From contig JFNH01000001.1 of NCBI GenBank assembly GCA_000634415.1, forward strand, positions 1 through 33,979: DNA of 33,979 nt, in the 5' to 3' direction. The DNA comes from Prochlorococcus sp. scB245a_519A13. GTDB taxonomy: Bacteria; Cyanobacteriota; Cyanobacteriia; PCC-6307; Cyanobiaceae. This document shows positions 27,184-33,979 of this stretch, in pieces. The notes below the pieces were generated by a model. The model worked only from the letters and a program-made list of their open reading frames with translations, was not told the DNA's origin and did not search any database. A program made the position numbers and the translations under genes. Position 1 is the stretch's first letter. The number at the start of each line of letters is the position of its first letter.

Positions 27184-27413
27184 TGACTTCTTTAAAGCAT
27201 TTGGATCTTAAATCTGTTCCATGCCCTTTAAATGTTGTCAAAATCAAATTAGCTTTGGAGAAGTTATCAAAAAATGAACACCTTATAGTTGAACTAGATA
27301 AAGGTGAACCAGAAGAAATGGTATTAAACAACTTAAAAGAGATGGGATGTTTTTTCAAACAAATTAAAGAAAATGAAAAATTTATAAAAATAAAAATATT
27401 GAATGAAAATTAA
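27183..27413 (+). CDS. TusA/SirA-family small protein
   Basis: A 76-residue protein of the TusA/SirA/YeeD fold. LDLKSVPCPLNVVKIKLAL at 7-25 contains the family Cys (C14) in a CPxN instead of the usual CPxP motif; DKGEPEEMVLNNL follows in the helix region, and the sheet ends with FIKIKIL. TusA proteins carry a persulfide in sulfur transfer to thiouridine, molybdenum cofactor or others; the Cys is kept, so sulfur relay is plausible, but the partner is unknown. It starts on the last base of the dnaJ stop and overlaps the rsgA start by 11 bp, so it is embedded in the dnaJ-rsgA operon. Confidence 0.85.
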   Translation: MTSLKHLDLKSVPCPLNVVKIKLALEKLSKNEHLIVELDKGEPEEMVLNNLKEMGCFFKQIKENEKFIKIKILNEN

Positions 27414-28320
27414 TAATAAATATTTAGGATTAGTTACGAAAAAATTTAATGATTTTTTTTTAGTTGACTTAAAAAATCAAGAAAACTCTCTAAATTGCCA
27501 GAAATTTTTATGTAAGGTGAGGAAGTCTGTAAATTTTAAGAATCAATTAATTTATGTTGGAGATAAAGTAGTAATTGAAAATATTGATTTAAAGAGCAAA
27601 CGCGCAGTAATAACAAGTCTTAAAAAAAGAAAAAATTTATTAGTTAGACCTTCTGTTGCCAATATTTCTAACATATATATTATTTTTTCCGTTGAAGAGC
27701 CATCGTTAAATTTATCTCAAGTAAATAGGTTCTTGATATCAGCAGAATCTATGGGTGTTGAAGTGTCATTAGTTTTGACAAAATGTGATTTAATTTCGAG
27801 TACAAAAAGATCTTTTTTAATTGATAAATTTGAGAAATGGGGTTATGAAGCAATAACTTTAAATTTAGAGAAATCTGATGACTTTAATAATTTATTAGTG
27901 GAGTTAAAGAAAAAAGAGTGTTCAACTTTTATTGGCCCATCAGGTGTTGGAAAAACTACTTTGCTTAATATGATAATCCCTGGTCTTGAAAATAGTACTG
28001 CTCCAGTTTCCAATAAAATTAAGAGGGGTAAAAATACTACTCGAAATGTTGAGTTATTTTCTATATCAAATCAAAGTTATATTGTGGATACTCCTGGTTT
28101 TAATATGCAACCTATACAGGTTAATACTAGCTTGTTGCCAAATCTTTATTCAGAAATTTATAAACAGGTAATTGATGAAGGAATTAAGTGTAAATTTCGT
28201 AACTGCTTACATTTAAACGATGAGGGCTGTAATTTAAATAAATCCTTCGAAAGATATTCTTTTTATAAAGAAATGATTGAGTCTTCTAAGAGTCACTATT
28301 ATCAAAACCAGGAAGATTAA
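27403..28320 (+). CDS. rsgA: Ribosome small subunit GTPase RsgA
   Basis: A circularly permuted GTPase that acts in late 30S subunit maturation. 305 residues. The OB-fold domain spans about 1-75; the G motifs appear in permuted order: TKCD at 126-129 (G4), [12 protein letters not shown] at 178-189 (G1), then NTTRNVELF at 211-219 (G2 region) and DTPGF at 229-233 (G3). The zinc knuckle is C263, C268, H270, C276 ([14 protein letters not shown]). It overlaps the TusA-like gene by 11 bp upstream and runs 35 bp into the convergent ybaB gene. Its place after dnaJ suggests coexpression with folding genes. Confidence 0.96.
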   Translation: MKINNKYLGLVTKKFNDFFLVDLKNQENSLNCQKFLCKVRKSVNFKNQLIYVGDKVVIENIDLKSKRAVITSLKKRKNLLVRPSVANISNIYIIFSVEEPSLNLSQVNRFLISAESMGVEVSLVLTKCDLISSTKRSFLIDKFEKWGYEAITLNLEKSDDFNNLLVELKKKECSTFIGPSGVGKTTLLNMIIPGLENSTAPVSNKIKRGKNTTRNVELFSISNQSYIVDTPGFNMQPIQVNTSLLPNLYSEIYKQVIDEGIKCKFRNCLHLNDEGCNLNKSFERYSFYKEMIESSKSHYYQNQED

Positions 28321-28636
28321 GATTTAATCCACCAGTCAAATCATTCATCCTTTCTTTCATAGTTGTAGTTGATAATTCATGAGCTTTTTGAATAGCTTGT
28401 AAAATGTTTCTCTCTATTTTTTCTTTATCTGCGTTTAAAATACTTTCTTGTACTTCTACCTTTAAAGGAAGTTGGTTTCCACTTATCCAGACTTTAATCA
28501 TTTTATCATCACTTTTTCCTTCAATCTCCATATTTTCAAGTTCATCTTGTAATTTTTGAGCATCTTGCTGAATTTGTTTAGCTTTTTTAAAAGCTTCTGT
28601 AAGTTGTCCAAAGTTAGGAAGTCCAAAACCCGCCAT
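28286..28636 (-). CDS. ybaB: YbaB/EbfC nucleoid-associated protein
   Basis: A small DNA-binding protein of the YbaB/EbfC family. I choose the ATG at 28636, giving 116 residues beginning [20 protein letters not shown]; an upstream in-frame ATG at 28678 adds 14 unlike residues and lies inside murB, so it is rejected. The N-terminal helix [22 protein letters not shown], the central strand [15 protein letters not shown] and the end helix followed by [10 protein letters not shown] match the family. It lies 19 bp after murB on the same strand. Its last 35 bp overlap the end of rsgA on the other strand. Confidence 0.94.
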   Translation of the reverse strand: MAGFGLPNFGQLTEAFKKAKQIQQDAQKLQDELENMEIEGKSDDKMIKVWISGNQLPLKVEVQESILNADKEKIERNILQAIQKAHELSTTTMKERMNDLTGGLNLNLPGFDNSDS

Positions 28637-28655
28637 TTTTTTTAAAAAAGTTTCT

Positions 28656-29549
28656 TTAGTTAGGATAGTCAAAACCAATCATTCTTACTTCCGGTTGCAA
28701 AAAAATTCCTTTGTTTTGTAGTACTTTTTGTTGAATTACTGTTATTAATTCATAAATATCTTTTGAACTTGCTGAAGAAGTGTTAATTATAAAATTTGAA
28801 TGTAATGTAGAAATTTCAGCATCGCCAATTTTAAATCCTTTTAAACCCATTTCATCAATTAATTTTGCTGCATAATTATTTTCAGGATTTTTAAAAACAC
28901 TACCAAAACTTGGTTGATGATATGGTTGTGTTTCAGTTTTTAATTTAAGGTTATTTTTGGTTGTTTGAAACAATTGTTCTAGATTTCCATTAGGCTCAAA
29001 ATGAAATCTTGCACTAATAATTGTCAAATCATTTTTTTGAAAAGAGCTAAATCTATACTCAAAATTGATATCTTTTTTTTCAATTTCAAGTTTTTTATTA
29101 GTTTTATTATCTATAACTTTTACGGAAATAAGATTTTTTGCTAACGATAAATTACCTGTGCCAGCATTCATATAAATTGCTCCTCCTAATGTTCCTGGAA
29201 TTCCGACAGCCCATTCTCCTCCTTGTAATCCATTTTTAGCAAGAGAATTAGATAATGTTGGGAGCATTACACCTGCTTCCGCTTCAACAATTCCTGAATA
29301 TGGCTCTACCTTTAATAATTTCAATTTTTTTGTACATACAACTAAGCCTTTTATGAAAATATTATTTATTAAAAGATTTGAACCTGCGCCAATTATTTGA
29401 CATCTTTGTTTGTTTAAATTAGCCCATTTAATTATATATGAAAGCTCTTCAATGCTTTTTGGTTCAGCAAAATATTCAGCTACTCCTCCCACTTTTATAG
29501 TTGTGTAACTACTTAAATTACAGTTTTCAGAAAAAATCTTTTTATACAT
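28656..29549 (-). CDS. murB: UDP-N-acetylenolpyruvoylglucosamine reductase
   Basis: Reduces UDP-GlcNAc-enolpyruvate to UDP-MurNAc with NADPH and FAD in peptidoglycan precursor synthesis. 297 residues, the shorter (type II) Mur[21 protein letters not shown] begins it; GAGSNLLI and [15 protein letters not shown] are the FAD-binding loops; [13 protein letters not shown] carries the catalytic Ser and is followed by [21 protein letters not shown], diagnostic for type II. It lies 11 bp after murC on the same strand, with ybaB next. The pair forms a cell-wall operon. Confidence 0.96.
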   Translation of the reverse strand: MYKKIFSENCNLSSYTTIKVGGVAEYFAEPKSIEELSYIIKWANLNKQRCQIIGAGSNLLINNIFIKGLVVCTKKLKLLKVEPYSGIVEAEAGVMLPTLSNSLAKNGLQGGEWAVGIPGTLGGAIYMNAGTGNLSLAKNLISVKVIDNKTNKKLEIEKKDINFEYRFSSFQKNDLTIISARFHFEPNGNLEQLFQTTKNNLKLKTETQPYHQPSFGSVFKNPENNYAAKLIDEMGLKGFKIGDAEISTLHSNFIINTSSASSKDIYELITVIQQKVLQNKGIFLQPEVRMIGFDYPN

Positions 29550-29560
29550 AAATCATTAAT

Positions 29561-30973
29561 TTATATTAATTGTTTTTTATTTAAAATTGACCATAAATTA
29601 TGACAATCACCAGCTCCCATATTTAAAATTAAATCCCCTTTTTGAGTTAATTCGTAAAAATTCTTTGTAACTTCATAATAACTATTTATGTAACTAACAT
29701 TTTTATTTTTTTTATAAATCAAATCAGTGATAATTTTAGAAGTAATTTTATCTTTATTTCCTTCTCCTGCTCCATAAATACTGGTTACATAAATTACATC
29801 TGCTTTTGATAATTCCTCTGCGAATTCTTTATTAAATTGCTTTACTCGAGAGTATCTATGAGGTTGAAATATAGCTATTAACCTACTTTTTTGATATTCA
29901 TTATTATTTTTTTGCTGAATAAATAATCTTCCTAATTTAATCGTCTCTTTTATTTCGTTTGGATGATGCGCATAATCATCATATAAACTTCTTTCATCTA
30001 TTTGGCCTCTGAATTCAAATCTTTTTTTTGGTAGTTTCAGATATTTTATATTTTTCTTAATTTCTATAAAATCTACCCCTATCATTCTTGAAGCTGCTAT
30101 TGCTGCAGTGATATTAGCTAGATTATGTAATCCTGGAATTGGAATATTTAAACTACTAATAAAATTTCCATTTTCATAATATTTTCCAATTGTATAGTTT
30201 GAATTAATTTCAGTCGGGATTATTGCATAAGCTACATTTTTAGCCGTAGTGTTTGACCACTTAAAATGAGAACAAAAATTATTTCTTGAGGTTTCACAAT
30301 CAAAATTAAGCAATAATTTTTTAGAGTTTGTTGCGAAACTTTTAAAAGAAGATATGACTTCACTTAAATTAGAAAAGTGATCGCAATGATCAAAATCAAT
30401 GTTATTGATTATTCCAATATCAGGTTTATATTTCTTAATTGTTCCATCAGATTCATCAACTTCAGCTACTAAGTATTTTGTATTTTCTAAATGACAATTA
30501 GAGTTGTAGATAGGAATTATTCCTCCAGTTATTGAAGAAGAATTATTTGTACATAATTCAAGTATTGTAGAGAGAAATGTACTGGTTGATGTTTTTCCGT
30601 GGCTGCCTGCTACTGCCAATGCAGTGTAAGAGCTCATTAGCATTGTAAGTATCTCCGAGCGATGTTTTATTGATAAATTTTTTTTTCTGCAGTACGAAAA
30701 TTCTTCATTTTCTGGTTTGATCGCGGAGCTTACAACAAAATTAATCAATTTGTTGGCAAATTTTGAAATAACAAATTCGATATTTTGTCGAACTTGAGAA
30801 GTAAAAATTATTGCACCTAATTTCTCTAATTTATTAGTTTCATCATTTTTAACTAAATCAGATCCTGAAACTGAACAACCTTTTTTAAGTAAACCCATTG
30901 CTAATGCTGACATCCCAATACCTCCAATCCCAATAAAATGAAAATGACTTTTCAACAGTAATTCTTTATCCAA
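29561..30973 (-). CDS. murC: UDP-N-acetylmuramate--L-alanine ligase
   Basis: Adds the first amino acid (L-Ala) to UDP-MurNAc. 470 residues. HFHFIGIGGIGMSALA at 10-25 is the N-terminal Rossmann motif; VAGSHGKTSTSTF is the ATP loop, VAEVDESDGT and NNIDFDHCDHF bind substrate and metal, and DDYAHHPNEIKETI with FQPHRYSR are the Mur ligase C-terminal signatures. The chosen start is TTG at 30973, which gives nine residues ahead of the HFHFIG block as usual for the family. It heads the murC-murB-ybaB operon and is divergent from gap2 by 193 bp. Confidence 0.96.
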   Translation of the reverse strand: MDKELLLKSHFHFIGIGGIGMSALAMGLLKKGCSVSGSDLVKNDETNKLEKLGAIIFTSQVRQNIEFVISKFANKLINFVVSSAIKPENEEFSYCRKKNLSIKHRSEILTMLMSSYTALAVAGSHGKTSTSTFLSTILELCTNNSSSITGGIIPIYNSNCHLENTKYLVAEVDESDGTIKKYKPDIGIINNIDFDHCDHFSNLSEVISSFKSFATNSKKLLLNFDCETSRNNFCSHFKWSNTTAKNVAYAIIPTEINSNYTIGKYYENGNFISSLNIPIPGLHNLANITAAIAASRMIGVDFIEIKKNIKYLKLPKKRFEFRGQIDERSLYDDYAHHPNEIKETIKLGRLFIQQKNNNEYQKSRLIAIFQPHRYSRVKQFNKEFAEELSKADVIYVTSIYGAGEGNKDKITSKIITDLIYKKNKNVSYINSYYEVTKNFYELTQKGDLILNMGAGDCHNLWSILNKKQLI

Positions 30974-31166
30974 TTTTTATCTTTTACTTAAATTAAAATA
31001 ACTTCTAGGTAAAATTTTGCTATTTTTTCTTAAAAAAAAATGTTTTTTTTCCTCGAATTAATACAAAACTAGACTTATTTGCTTAATAAATCAAAAAAAA
31101 CTTACGTTATTGCACAAAATTCAGTATGATCAGCAACTTAGGTTAATCATTTAGAAATTTTTAGTT
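30974..31166. promoter_or_regulatory. Divergent promoter region between murC and gap2
   Basis: A 193-bp non-coding gap between divergent starts. TATGAT at 31125-31130 is a good -10 hexamer for gap2, leaving a leader of about 30 bases; no matching -35 box is seen at the expected distance. A run of nine A (31032-31040) then TG then eight T (31043-31050) forms a small self-complementary A/T tract that could bend DNA or isolate the two promoters. Regulation itself cannot be read here. Confidence 0.45.
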
Positions 31167-32189
31167 ATGACTTTGCGTGTTGCAATTAACGGCTTTGGCA
31201 GAATTGGTCGAAACTTTATGCGTTGTTGGCTTAGTAGAGGGGCTTACACCAATATTGAAGTAGTTGGAATTAACGTTACTTCAGATCCTAAGACTAATGC
31301 TCATCTACTAAAATATGACTCAGTTCTTGGCCAACTTGATGGTGTTGATATTCAATATACTGATGACACTTTTGTAATTAATAACAAGACAATTAAATGT
31401 TTTTCTGATAGAAACCCTTTGAATCTCCCTTGGAAAGACTGGGGTGTAGATTTGGTTATTGAATCTACTGGAGTATTTAATACAGATGTTGGTGCAAGTA
31501 AACACTTAGAGGTTGGAGCAAAAAAAGTCATCTTAACTGCTCCAGGAAAAGGCGATGGCGTTGGTACCTATGTTGTTGGAGTCAATGCTGATACATATAA
31601 ACATCAAGATTATGATATTTTGAGTAATGCTAGTTGTACAACGAACTGTTTAGCTCCAGTAGTTAAGGTTTTAGATCAAACTTTTGGAATAAACAAAGGT
31701 TTAATGACTACAATTCATAGTTATACAGGGGATCAAAGAATTTTAGATAATAGTCATAGAGATTTAAGAAGGGCTAGAGCCGCTGCTACAAATATCGTAC
31801 CTACTTCTACAGGAGCCGCAAAAGCAGTAGCTCTGGTATACCCAGAAATGAAGGGCAAATTAACAGGAATTGCTATGAGAGTTCCAACTCCTAACGTTTC
31901 AGCAGTAGATTTTGTTTTTGAATCTTCTAAATCTGTTACAACTGAAGAAGTTAATAATGCTCTTAAGGAAGCATCCTTAAGCTCAATGAAAGGCATTATT
32001 AAGTATGGGGATGAACCATTAGTTTCAAGCGATTATGCAGGTACCAATGAATCATCAATTGTAGATAGTGACCTTACTATGTGTATCGGAGATAACCTTG
32101 TAAAGGTCCTTGCATGGTATGACAATGAGTGGGGTTATAGCCAGAGAGTTGTGGATTTAGCAGAGATTGTTGCTAAAAATTGGGAGTAA
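31167..32189 (+). CDS. gap2: Glyceraldehyde-3-phosphate dehydrogenase, Gap2 type
   Basis: The Calvin-cycle GAPDH of cyanobacteria. 340 residues. [12 protein letters not shown] at 5-16 binds the nucleotide; [12 protein letters not shown] at 153-164 holds the catalytic Cys157; [24 protein letters not shown] matches Gap2/plastid GapA rather than glycolytic Gap1. The NAD-selecting Asp usually found in the VxINDTSD loop is replaced: here GINVTSD, with Val37, which should favour NADPH or relax choice. Its stop and the convergent thiL stop abut at 32189/32190 with no spacer. It is divergent from murC. Confidence 0.97.
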   Translation: MTLRVAINGFGRIGRNFMRCWLSRGAYTNIEVVGINVTSDPKTNAHLLKYDSVLGQLDGVDIQYTDDTFVINNKTIKCFSDRNPLNLPWKDWGVDLVIESTGVFNTDVGASKHLEVGAKKVILTAPGKGDGVGTYVVGVNADTYKHQDYDILSNASCTTNCLAPVVKVLDQTFGINKGLMTTIHSYTGDQRILDNSHRDLRRARAAATNIVPTSTGAAKAVALVYPEMKGKLTGIAMRVPTPNVSAVDFVFESSKSVTTEEVNNALKEASLSSMKGIIKYGDEPLVSSDYAGTNESSIVDSDLTMCIGDNLVKVLAWYDNEWGYSQRVVDLAEIVAKNWE

Positions 32190-33176
32190 TTAAAAGTGTT
32201 TGAAAGGTGAGTTACTAAATAATATGTTTTTATTATTATCTTTAAATTCTATTGATGGTTCACCATCAGCAAAAAAACCAATCTCGTTTATGTTTTTATC
32301 AAGCTTTGATAAACTTTGTGCCCATTTTTTTGGCAAAGAGAAAACTAATTCATAATCTTCACCTCCAAAAAAATAATATTCGTCCCATTTATCTCCTTCA
32401 GGCCAATCCTTATCTTTAGGTATTTTTTCATAATTTATTATCGCTTTGCAGTTGCTAGCTATTGCTAAATCTTGTAAAGCTTGGAATAGACCATCACTGC
32501 TATCAGTACATCCTATTCTCCTTATATTTTTATTGGAGCGAGTTTTGATGAGATTATTTAGAAAATTTGGGTAAACTCTAGGGCGACAAAAATGTTCAAT
32601 GGATTCAATGATTAATCTTTCATTGAGAGAAGATTCATGACCAAAATTAATTTTATTTTGTATCAAAAACCCCAGTTTGCTAAGACCATGAATTCCTGTA
32701 GTTAAGATTATATCTCCAGGTTTACAAGCGTTTCTTCGTAATTCAAGTTCACCTTGAATGCCAAAGGCTGTAATTGAAATGATTTTTTCATCCCCCTTTG
32801 AGCAATCTCCACCTAGAATCACGCCGCCATATTCTTTCAATGCTTTATTTATTCCTTTGTATAGTTCTTCAACCCAAATCCACTCAGTTTTAACAGGCAG
32901 GACTAGACTTATTGTAATACCTATAGTTTTCTTGCTTCCACTGGATAATAAGTCAGAGATGTTGCTAACAACTGCTTTCCACCCAACGTCCATAGGACAA
33001 ATAGTAATGTCATTGAAATGAACATTTTCTACCAAAGAATCAGTATTAACAAGTAAATTCTCATTTTTAGTATTGATTAAAGCGCAATCATCTGAAATTT
33101 GGTTTTTAGGCATAAATTTTCCAAGCCTATTTATTAATTCTTTTTCCCCTATATCTTCTAATATTTCTTTATGCAT
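32190..33176 (-). CDS. thiL: Thiamine-monophosphate kinase
   Basis: Phosphorylates thiamine monophosphate to the cofactor thiamine pyrophosphate. 328 residues. DDCALINTKNENLLVNTDSLVENVHF around 30-55 holds the metal-binding Asp and the ThiL-specific VNTDSLVENVHF; MDVGWKAVVSNISDLLSSG, GGVILGGDCSKGD and GCTDSSDGLFQAL follow, and FFGGEDYELVFSLP is the C-terminal signature. It overlaps the cyclophilin stop upstream by 8 bp, so it is probably cotranscribed with that gene. Its stop abuts the gap2 stop. Confidence 0.96.
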   Translation of the reverse strand: MHKEILEDIGEKELINRLGKFMPKNQISDDCALINTKNENLLVNTDSLVENVHFNDITICPMDVGWKAVVSNISDLLSSGSKKTIGITISLVLPVKTEWIWVEELYKGINKALKEYGGVILGGDCSKGDEKIISITAFGIQGELELRRNACKPGDIILTTGIHGLSKLGFLIQNKINFGHESSLNERLIIESIEHFCRPRVYPNFLNNLIKTRSNKNIRRIGCTDSSDGLFQALQDLAIASNCKAIINYEKIPKDKDWPEGDKWDEYYFFGGEDYELVFSLPKKWAQSLSKLDKNINEIGFFADGEPSIEFKDNNKNILFSNSPFKHF

Positions 33177-33979
33177 TTAATTTGAGGTTTTCAATCCCTT
33201 CTAAAACATCAATTGAAATTATTGTGTCATCTTTAGTAAGCTCTTCTAATACATCAAATCCATCTACTACATAACCAAAGGCAGCATTCCTCCCGTCAAT
33301 TAAATTTCGACCTGCTGGATTTAATTCTGCTTCATATAAAAAGAAGAAAAATTGCGATGAGCCATCATCAACTGCGGTATTTGAATGGGACCATCCTAGA
33401 GTTCCAAGTGTTGCAAAAGGTAATGTTGGCGTCTCTGTGTAAAGACCTAAATCTTCAAAAGTTTGATTATAAAAAGTATCCTTTTCATCAGGAATTCTAA
33501 TTTCTAATGGAACGTGACGTTCTTCATTTGTTTCAGGGTCTAAATAACCGATATTTTCACCAATTGGATCACCTGTTTGCAGTACAAAAAACTCTTCTGC
33601 TCTGTTGATTGGTAAATCTTTGTAGAAGTTTTTTGATGATAAATCTATAAATGCTCCTGCTGTAAGCGGGGCGTTAAATCCATCCACAATTGCCTGCATA
33701 TCTCCTTTGGAGGTTTTTATATTGACTTTTGCTCTGCCCAGTAATCTTGGTAAATTATCAAATTCCTGAGGTATAGAGTATGGAAATTCATTTGGTAGAA
33801 AATATTCTTCTAATCCACCTATTTTATCTAAAGCATCTCTTCTGGTAGCTATAAATGAATATTTATCCTTTGATTTAGAGTAATCTTGGAGACTATCAAA
33901 ATTTTTTTTGAGCTCTAAAAATGTTTTTTCAGCAATTTTCTTTTTATCGTTTGGTAATTCTTGAATAATTTTAGCTTGG
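33169..33979 (-). CDS. CYP38/TLP40-like cyclophilin, N terminus beyond the window
   Basis: A peptidyl-prolyl isomerase-like protein of the cyanobacterial/plastid CYP38 (TLP40) family, which in plants sits in the thylakoid lumen and helps photosystem II assembly. The reading frame runs open to the window edge, so the N terminus (with any signal peptide) is missing; about 269 residues are seen. The first 85 residues are helical and charged, the expected helical lead-in domain. The cyclophilin part starts near VNIKTSKGDMQAIVDGFNAPLTAG, with FVLQTGDPIG, TLGTLGWSHSN, SSQFFFFLY and FGYVVDGFDVLEEL. The classic catalytic Arg of FHRV is not seen (RAEEFFVLQ), so isomerase activity may be weak. Internal Met at 33699 is not the start. 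Confidence 0.87.
   Translation of the reverse strand, partial: QAKIIQELPNDKKKIAEKTFLELKKNFDSLQDYSKSKDKYSFIATRRDALDKIGGLEEYFLPNEFPYSIPQEFDNLPRLLGRAKVNIKTSKGDMQAIVDGFNAPLTAGAFIDLSSKNFYKDLPINRAEEFFVLQTGDPIGENIGYLDPETNEERHVPLEIRIPDEKDTFYNQTFEDLGLYTETPTLPFATLGTLGWSHSNTAVDDGSSQFFFFLYEAELNPAGRNLIDGRNAAFGYVVDGFDVLEELTKDDTIISIDVLEGIENLKLNA

Noticed and set aside
28637-28678. Longer YbaB starting at 28678
   Set aside because: It would begin inside murB and add residues before the conserved [11 protein letters not shown] start.
1-33979. tRNA, rRNA, CRISPR, insertion sequence, prophage or defence genes
   Set aside because: No cloverleaf-like or conserved RNA sequence, spaced repeats, transposase motifs or terminal inverted repeats were seen anywhere in the window.

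Overview
The window is a gene-dense, very AT-rich (about 30% GC by eye) stretch of cyanobacterial chromosome. Protein content, tiny intergenic gaps and gene order (dnaN, PRC-barrel protein, purL, purF, gyrA-like, TPR, queG, DUF502, nusB, ftsY, PP2C phosphatase, argH, RRM protein, dus, msrB, grpE, dnaJ, tusA-like, rsgA, ybaB, murB, murC, gap2, thiL, cyclophilin) match, as I remember it, the start of the chromosome in high-light Prochlorococcus such as the MED4 or MIT9312 type. I cannot name the strain. No tRNA, rRNA, CRISPR, phage or insertion sequence was seen.

Layout. Positions 1-3408 (minus strand): the N-terminal two thirds of uvrA, then recN, both DNA repair. Positions 3477-7016 (plus): a tight run of a UbiB/ABC1-family kinase, an exported DUF1400 protein and threonine synthase. 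Positions 7017-7352: the only gene-free stretch over 300 bp. It holds DnaA-box-like 9-mers, an uninterrupted four-fold CTA repeat that fits a DnaA-trio, and an adjoining nearly pure A+T tract, so I read it as the replication origin. Positions 7353-13070 (plus): dnaN, a PRC-barrel protein, purL and purF. Positions 13067-17402 (minus): a type IIA topoisomerase A subunit without a GyrA box, an exported TPR protein and epoxyqueuosine reductase. Positions 17548-23716 (plus): DUF502 membrane protein, a long NusB, FtsY, a GAF-like/PP2C phosphatase, argininosuccinate lyase and a glycine-rich RRM protein. Positions 23713-24717 (minus): dus. Positions 24741-28320 (plus): msrB with an export signal, grpE, dnaJ, a TusA-like protein and rsgA. 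Positions 28286-30973 (minus): murC, murB and ybaB. Positions 31167-32189 (plus): gap2. Positions 32190-33979 (minus): a CYP38-like cyclophilin (N terminus beyond the window) and thiL.

Functionally this is housekeeping: replication (origin, clamp, topoisomerase), repair (UvrA, RecN), purine, threonine, arginine and thiamine metabolism, peptidoglycan precursors (MurC, MurB), protein folding and export (GrpE, DnaJ, FtsY), tRNA modification (QueG, Dus) and the Calvin-cycle GAPDH. I found no accessory island or novel multi-gene system. The items most worth checking are the origin architecture, two in-frame tandem repeats (ftsY, RRM protein), the Tat-like leader on MsrB, the stand-alone DUF1400 protein, the topoisomerase paralogue and several lineage-specific residue changes.
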